Source: Syntrophaceae bacterium
GTDB lineage: Bacteria > Desulfobacterota > Syntrophorhabdia > Syntrophorhabdales > WCHB1-27
Reading direction: 5' to 3'
Assembly (NCBI GenBank): GCA_003165115.1
Contig: PLSJ01000351.1
Span: 1-8,017 of the forward strand
Length of the DNA: 8,017 nt
Below are positions 5,516-8,017 of the stretch, one piece after another. The notes under the pieces are model-generated. The model worked only from the letters and a program-made list of their open reading frames with translations. It was not told the origin of the DNA and searched no databases. Every line of letters begins with the position of its first letter. The first letter of the stretch is position 1. The translations under genes were made by a program, and so were the position numbers.

Positions 5516-6802
5516 ATGGGTACGGAAAGACATGTCGGCCCGGACGACCACGTATCCGAGCTGGACAGGCATGTTCGGGAGAGGACAAAGGAGCTGCACA
5601 CGCAGGCGCGGCTCGCCGAGCGTGAGCGCAACCGGCTCCTGACGCTTATCGACAATATGAACGAGGCGGTATGGTACACCCACGCCGACGGCCGGGTGAT
5701 GTTTGTCAATTCCACGGCAAAACGGCAGGCAGCGGAAGTGGGCATCGACCCCGACGCCCTTTCCCGGTCACCGGCCTCTGAGGTGCTCTCCGGGGTGGAC
5801 CTCCTCACCCCCGACGGAAAACCGCTTGAATTAGGCCCCCTCATGGCCGTATTTGAGGGGAAGCCCTTTCGTGGAGTGGAAATAGCAGTGCGGAACAAAG
5901 CCACGGGGGAGACGTTCTACAGGCTGGTCTCGGCAAACCCCGTACGGGATAACGAGAAGCGGATCGAAGGGGTCATTACCATAATCCAGGACATCACTGC
6001 ATCGAGGCGCGCCGAAGAGGAGACGTCACGGCTCCAGGAACAGCTCCGCCAGGCACAGAAGATGGAGTCCATCGGCACGCTGGCCGGCGGTATCGCCCAC
6101 GACTTCAATAATATGCTCGCCGTCATTATAGGGAACGCGGAATTAGCCCTCGAAGACGTCGACGACGACGCCGTGCCGAAGCGAAACCTCGAACAGATCA
6201 TCGAGGCATCCACGCGCGCGCGGGACCTGGTCAAGCAGATACTTACCTTCAGCAGGAAGACGGAACGGGACAAGGTCCCGCTCAGCCTGACGTCCCTGAT
6301 AAAAGAGACGGACAAGCTCCTTCACGGGACGGTCCCGAGCACCATCAGGCTCACGTTCGAGGTCGGCACAAAATCGGATGTCATCCTCGCGGACCCGTCT
6401 CAAATAGAGCAGCTCCTGATGAACCTCGCCACAAACGCGGTATATGCGATGCGCAAAAATGGCGGGGTTCTGAGGATCGGCGTGACGGATGTCACTGTCC
6501 GGGTTAACGGCCCGAAGCCGGACGCAGAGATGACCCCCGGTTACTATGTGAAGCTGAGCGTCGAAGATACCGGGGCAGGCATGACCGAACAGGTGCGCCG
6601 CCGGGTTTTTGAGCCCTTCTTCACCACCAAAGGGGCGGGAGCCGGTACCGGCATGGGTCTGGCGGTGGCGTATGGCATCGTCAAGAATCACGGCGGGGCC
6701 ATCACGGTAGAGACCCAACGCGGCAAAGGTTCGACGTTCAACGTCTTTTTCCCACGCGAGGAGACCGTGGCAAGCGCCCCGGGGAACGACCCGCCACATT
6801 AG
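5516..6802 (+). CDS. Soluble PAS-domain sensor histidine kinase
   Basis: This 428-residue kinase would autophosphorylate on His195 and pass the phosphate to a response regulator. Order: a charged coiled coil (residues about 14-42), one PAS domain (about 44-165, [15 protein letters not shown] to IQDITASRR), a dimerisation helix with the H-box [11 protein letters not shown], and an HATPase domain. The ATPase N-box is [10 protein letters not shown] (N307), followed by EDTGAGM (D351), FEPFFTTK and GTGMGL (377-382). All catalytic boxes are intact. There is no transmembrane segment, signal peptide or receiver domain, so it should sense an internal signal through PAS. An AGGGAG site precedes the ATG at 5516; the in-frame TTG at 5450 lacks one. 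No response regulator is adjacent, so the partner is unknown. Confidence 0.93.
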   Translation: MGTERHVGPDDHVSELDRHVRERTKELHTQARLAERERNRLLTLIDNMNEAVWYTHADGRVMFVNSTAKRQAAEVGIDPDALSRSPASEVLSGVDLLTPDGKPLELGPLMAVFEGKPFRGVEIAVRNKATGETFYRLVSANPVRDNEKRIEGVITIIQDITASRRAEEETSRLQEQLRQAQKMESIGTLAGGIAHDFNNMLAVIIGNAELALEDVDDDAVPKRNLEQIIEASTRARDLVKQILTFSRKTERDKVPLSLTSLIKETDKLLHGTVPSTIRLTFEVGTKSDVILADPSQIEQLLMNLATNAVYAMRKNGGVLRIGVTDVTVRVNGPKPDAEMTPGYYVKLSVEDTGAGMTEQVRRRVFEPFFTTKGAGAGTGMGLAVAYGIVKNHGGAITVETQRGKGSTFNVFFPREETVASAPGNDPPH

Positions 6803-6861
6803 CCCCGAACGCTCATTTATCCGCGCGGCACCTTCTTCCGTCATAATTGCCCGACCCACAC

Positions 6862-6888
6862 TTATATATACCCGTTTCCTGCCGATAA
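6862..6888 (+). promoter_or_regulatory. Candidate sigma-28 (FliA) promoter
   Basis: GCCGATAA (6881-6888) matches the sigma-28 -10 consensus exactly. Eleven bases upstream TTATATAT (6862-6869) matches the -35 consensus TAAAGTTT at four of eight positions. Sigma-28 commonly drives chemoreceptor genes, and the gene 86 bases downstream is of that type. The leader would be about 75-80 bases long. Confidence 0.45.
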
Positions 6889-6897
6889 TAAAGAAGC

Positions 6898-6967
6898 CAT
6901 ACACGGAAGGCGGCGCGCCCCGGAAGCGGTGCCGTCGCTCAACGTGTATGAACCTTCTTTGAAGGAG
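6898..6967 (+). promoter_or_regulatory. Structured leader covering the ribosome site of the chemoreceptor gene
   Basis: CATACACG (6898-6905) pairs perfectly with CGTGTATG (6943-6950). Right after it CCTTC (6953-6957) can pair with GAAGG (6961-6965) around a TTT loop, hiding the ribosome site GAAGGAG. The same CCTTC could instead pair with GAAGG at 6906-6910, which would give a pseudoknot with the first stem and free the ribosome site. It does not match the c-di-GMP (GEMM) riboswitch consensus I know. A regulatory RNA is inferred only from these pairings. Confidence 0.4.
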
Positions 6968-6973
6968 TCAACG

Positions 6974-8017
6974 ATGACCATTAAATCCAAGCTGACATTG
7001 AACGTAATGACAGTCCTCGGCGTGATAGTCGCAGTGGTGCTTGCAAGCGTCGTCGGGATGGGGTTCGTCAAGAGCAGGCTCTACGACCTTACGGAAAAGA
7101 GCACACCCTTTCAGACGAGGAGCATGGAACTGCAGCGGGCCGTCCACGCGGCTACCGCCGATCTGGTGAAGGTGGGCTCGGCGGTGAACCCGGCCGAGCT
7201 GAAGACATACCAACAGGAGGCGGAGGCAAGCCTCGGCCAGGTAAAAAAGGCGCAAGCCGCGGTCGAAGCCCTTTCCGACAAGAAAATGGAAGCCTACGGT
7301 GAATTGAACGGAGAAGCTCAGCAGCTTTTCACCGTCACCGGGCAGAGACTCAAGATAGAGGCGGAGGCGGTCGGCGCCAACAATCAAGTCCGCGAGAGAC
7401 TGAAGGACGTCTCCCAGAGACTCAGAGGATTGGATGAGAAAGTGAGGTCCCTCCAGTCGGCCCGTTCCACGGCCTATGGGAAATCTCTGAACGCGACCAA
7501 CACCAACGCCGAGCGCCTGCGGATGATAGACAGCATCACGCTGCAGATGAAAGACTTACAGGTCTGGTGCCATGAGCTCAATACCGTGAAGACCAAGGAG
7601 ACGCTGGAAGTGGGGCAGCTCAGGGCCCAGGGCATCGCGATGATGGTGAAGGCGGACGCACAGAAGATATTCAAGGACAAGCACAGCTCATTCTCCGAAC
7701 AGACGGACGGTCTCGGCGAAGCCATCGGGCAGCTCGTGGCTCTCCGGGCGTCCCTCGTGGAAAAAGCCTCACCCGACGTGCGGAAGAAGTATGACGACCT
7801 CGAGATGGATATGCTCGCCAAGATCAGCATGGGCCTGATACTCGTGGAAAACGAGGCCACTAATGCGAGTAATGATTTTACCGTCGAATCGCAAAGGCAG
7901 GGCACGATCTTCACCCAGGTGGGCAAGTCCACCTCCGTCCTCTACGGCGCTTCCGAGCTGACCTCCCTGGGCCTGTCCACTGAGGGTCTCGCCACCCCAG
8001 GGCAAACGCATTTGGAA
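6974..8017 (+). CDS. Chemoreceptor-type membrane protein, N-terminal part (cut by window end)
   Basis: The frame is open from the ATG at 6974 to the last base, giving 348 codons with no stop. MTIKSKLTLN leads into one transmembrane helix (residues about 7-32), then GMGFVKSRLYDLTEKSTPFQTRSMELQRAVHAATADL and a long, almost Cys-free (one Cys), alpha-helical region rich in K, E, Q and A. This N-terminal pattern resembles methyl-accepting chemotaxis proteins of Geobacter-like bacteria, in which a large periplasmic helical sensor precedes a second membrane helix, HAMP and the signalling domain. None of those later parts is inside the window, so the name rests on the N-terminus. A histidine kinase or other HAMP protein with the same sensor is possible. 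GAAGGAG lies 6 bases before the ATG. Confidence 0.7.
   Translation, partial: MTIKSKLTLNVMTVLGVIVAVVLASVVGMGFVKSRLYDLTEKSTPFQTRSMELQRAVHAATADLVKVGSAVNPAELKTYQQEAEASLGQVKKAQAAVEALSDKKMEAYGELNGEAQQLFTVTGQRLKIEAEAVGANNQVRERLKDVSQRLRGLDEKVRSLQSARSTAYGKSLNATNTNAERLRMIDSITLQMKDLQVWCHELNTVKTKETLEVGQLRAQGIAMMVKADAQKIFKDKHSSFSEQTDGLGEAIGQLVALRASLVEKASPDVRKKYDDLEMDMLAKISMGLILVENEATNASNDFTVESQRQGTIFTQVGKSTSVLYGASELTSLGLSTEGLATPGQTHLE

Noticed and set aside
6847..6870. TTGCCC followed by TATATA as a sigma70 promoter for the last gene
   Set aside because: The spacer is only 12 bases, too short for a sigma70 promoter; the GCCGATAA box fits better.
6143..6904. 253-codon minus-strand frame opposite the kinase gene
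   Set aside because: It overlaps the intact ATPase domain of the kinase and shows no recognisable motif.
1..8017. CRISPR array, tRNA, rRNA or insertion sequence
   Set aside because: No regularly spaced repeats, cloverleaf, rRNA-like stretch or transposase was found on either strand.

Overview
This is a GC-rich bacterial chromosomal window. Its best-defined content is a complete fixABCX (electron-transfer-flavoprotein type) operon. A NERD-like gene lies upstream on the opposite strand, and a lipoprotein gene, a soluble histidine kinase gene and the first 348 codons of a chemoreceptor-type gene lie downstream. Strong GGAGG-type ribosome sites, FixABCX, an HK with the [11 protein letters not shown] box and a chemoreceptor of this N-terminal type together suggest a Gram-negative, Geobacter-like or other Desulfobacterota (former Deltaproteobacteria) relative. 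This is inference from family resemblance; there is no marker gene for taxonomy.

Layout. Bases 1-80 hold nothing I recognise. Bases 81-698 (minus) encode a NERD-fold protein that appears to have lost all three catalytic nuclease positions and whose good ribosome site precedes ATA instead of ATG. Bases 699-1238 form a 540-base divergent intergenic region with a 14-bp perfect palindrome, an ACCTG-A-CAGGT inverted repeat, a sigma70-type promoter for the fix operon and a structured GC-rich leader. fixA, fixB, fixC and fixX (1239-4615) are packed with gaps of 9 and 3 bases and one 4-base ATGA overlap, so they are almost certainly one transcript. A hairpin follows, then a lipoprotein gene (4745-5179) with a strong 11-bp hairpin after it. 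The 336-base gap before the kinase contains a TTGACT-17-TATATA promoter. The PAS histidine kinase (5516-6802) has no membrane segment and no receiver domain. The last gene (6974 to the window end) starts with one transmembrane helix and a long helical sensor region. It is preceded by a GCCGATAA box typical of flagellar sigma-28 promoters and by a leader that can fold over its own ribosome site.

How the genes work together. FixA and FixB form an electron-bifurcating ETF that takes electrons from NADH and splits them. One branch goes through FixC to quinone, and the other goes to a low-potential ferredoxin or flavodoxin, with FixX attached to the complex. No nif genes are visible, so the reductant may serve nitrogen fixation elsewhere or another low-potential reaction. 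The kinase and the chemoreceptor-type gene look like separate signalling units with their own promoters.

The most interesting items for follow-up are the 5' leader of the chemoreceptor gene (8-bp perfect stem, ribosome-site hairpin and a possible pseudoknot switch), the triad-less NERD protein with the ATA start, and the two-state leader of fixA. None of these amounts to a demonstrated new system.
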